A stretch of 64,000 bases of DNA, from assembly GCA_033782935.1 (NCBI GenBank), contig JAWQEG010001359.1:917194-981193 (forward strand), written 5' to 3'. Shown here in pieces: positions 63,490 through 64,000 of this stretch. Each line of letters begins with the position of its first letter. The first letter of the stretch is position 1. This DNA is from Petrolisthes cinctipes (taxonomy: Eukaryota; Arthropoda; Malacostraca; Decapoda; Porcellanidae). Made by a program: the position numbers and the translations under genes. Under the pieces are notes generated by a model. It ran no database searches. It had not been told where the DNA came from and saw only the letters and a program-made list of their open reading frames with translations.

Positions 63490-63592
63490 CAAAGAAAATT
63501 TATGCTATGTTTATTCATCTTATAAGAAAATTTATGCTATGTTTATTCATCTCATAAGAAAATTTATGCTATGTTTATTCATCTTATATGAT
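63490..63592. repeat. Tandem repeat, 33-bp unit, three copies
   Basis: AAGAAAATTTATGCTATGTT plus TATTCATCT(T/C)ATA repeated three times. Confidence 0.9.
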
Positions 63593-63648
63593 GAGGGGCT
63601 TACGATCATATAAATACTATTGTAATTAACTGTACCAGTGAACTACTG

Positions 63649-63672
63649 GTTAGGTTAGGTTAGGTTAGGTAG
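63649..63672. repeat. Short (TTAGG)n run
   Basis: Four or five TTAGG units, the arthropod telomere motif, in an interstitial position. Confidence 0.85.
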
Positions 63673-63938
63673 AGTTTGGTTAATTTTATCAATATCCAGT
63701 GTACATACCTTGTGCAAATGCAGCTGTAAGTAATCATTCCATTTGGACTTACAGTATTTTACACTTGGTGAATCAAAATTAACTTCTTTTTTTTTACCTA
63801 AATTTAATTTTGAGACTATTTTGCAGTGTCAGCCAGTAATGGGATGGGGGGTGGGGGCAACTACCCCCAAAACACAGAATTTATATGTACTAGGCAATAA
63901 TAAAAAGGGCAAAGAACGTGTGATTTTGGTTCGCCTTA

Positions 63939-64000
63939 AGGTGGTAATTCTTTTTTGGTACATTGGAGTGCCTTGATCCTCCAAAGTATGCCAGGAAATA
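63939..64000. repeat. Dispersed repeat, cut by the right window edge
   Basis: Matches 31788-31853 nearly base for base. Element boundaries cannot be seen here. Confidence 0.7.

Noticed and set aside
1..64000. tRNA, rRNA or snRNA genes
   Set aside because: No cloverleaf with A and B boxes or rRNA-like conserved blocks was found by eye; the only B-box-like motif belongs to the SINE at 39129-39224.

Overview
This is eukaryotic, almost certainly arthropod and probably decapod crustacean DNA. Pointers are short spliced exons with GT/AG borders, dense microsatellites, runs of the arthropod telomere-type motif TTAGG, two animal gene remnants (an MCM3 first exon and a DC-STAMP/'sneaky'-like protein) and a crowd of metazoan transposons. 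The taxon is inference; no rRNA, mitochondrial or tRNA marker is present. Most of the 64 kb is mobile or repetitive DNA.

Layout. 0-4 kb: a gag fragment running off the left edge, then a decayed Ty3/Gypsy pol whose integrase tail lies before the reverse transcriptase (Gmr1-type order). 4.3-8.7 kb: a GGT-rich minisatellite and a spliced MULE/FAR1-type transposase-like gene with a SWIM zinc finger, damaged by a 4-bp duplication and an in-frame TAA, with MITEs in its introns. 9-12.5 kb: microsatellites, an inverted pair of SINE-like repeats, a hAT-like MITE. 12.58-17.75 kb: a P-superfamily-like transposon (about 33-bp TIRs, perfect 8-bp target duplication) carrying a spliced THAP-domain gene. 17.89-30.34 kb: an LTR-internal-LTR-internal-LTR array (1.83-kb LTRs) inside one CAAG target duplication. 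31-32.6 kb: two MITEs, one filled with GATA repeats.

33.1-35.76 kb (minus): a DC-STAMP-domain protein in one 886-codon frame without indels, interrupted by eight stop codons that are all TAG. This is the oddest object in the window. 36.2-38.3 kb: a MITE and G-rich/C-rich minisatellites in inverted orientation. 38.8-40.4 kb: a decayed Helitron helicase hit by a SINE. 41.4-56.7 kb: a Russian-doll nest. A long-LTR Gypsy element (TSD TAGA) has in its 5' LTR both a second Gypsy element on the minus strand (TSD GTATG) and a likely solo LTR (TSD GGGG); the second Gypsy is split in its protease region by a second copy of the THAP/P-like transposon (TSD TGTGGGAG). 57.6-59.75 kb: a 5'-truncated CR1/L2-like LINE on the minus strand. 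60.68 kb: exon 1 of MCM3 with E2F-type motifs upstream; its first intron is filled with palindromic and TTAGG-rich repeats to the end of the window.

Working together: no operon-like or pathway grouping is visible. The coherent units are the transposons themselves, and the target duplications let the order of insertion be read. The only host-type genes are MCM3 (one exon) and the DC-STAMP gene; the SWIM gene may be a domesticated transposase or an old spliced transposon.
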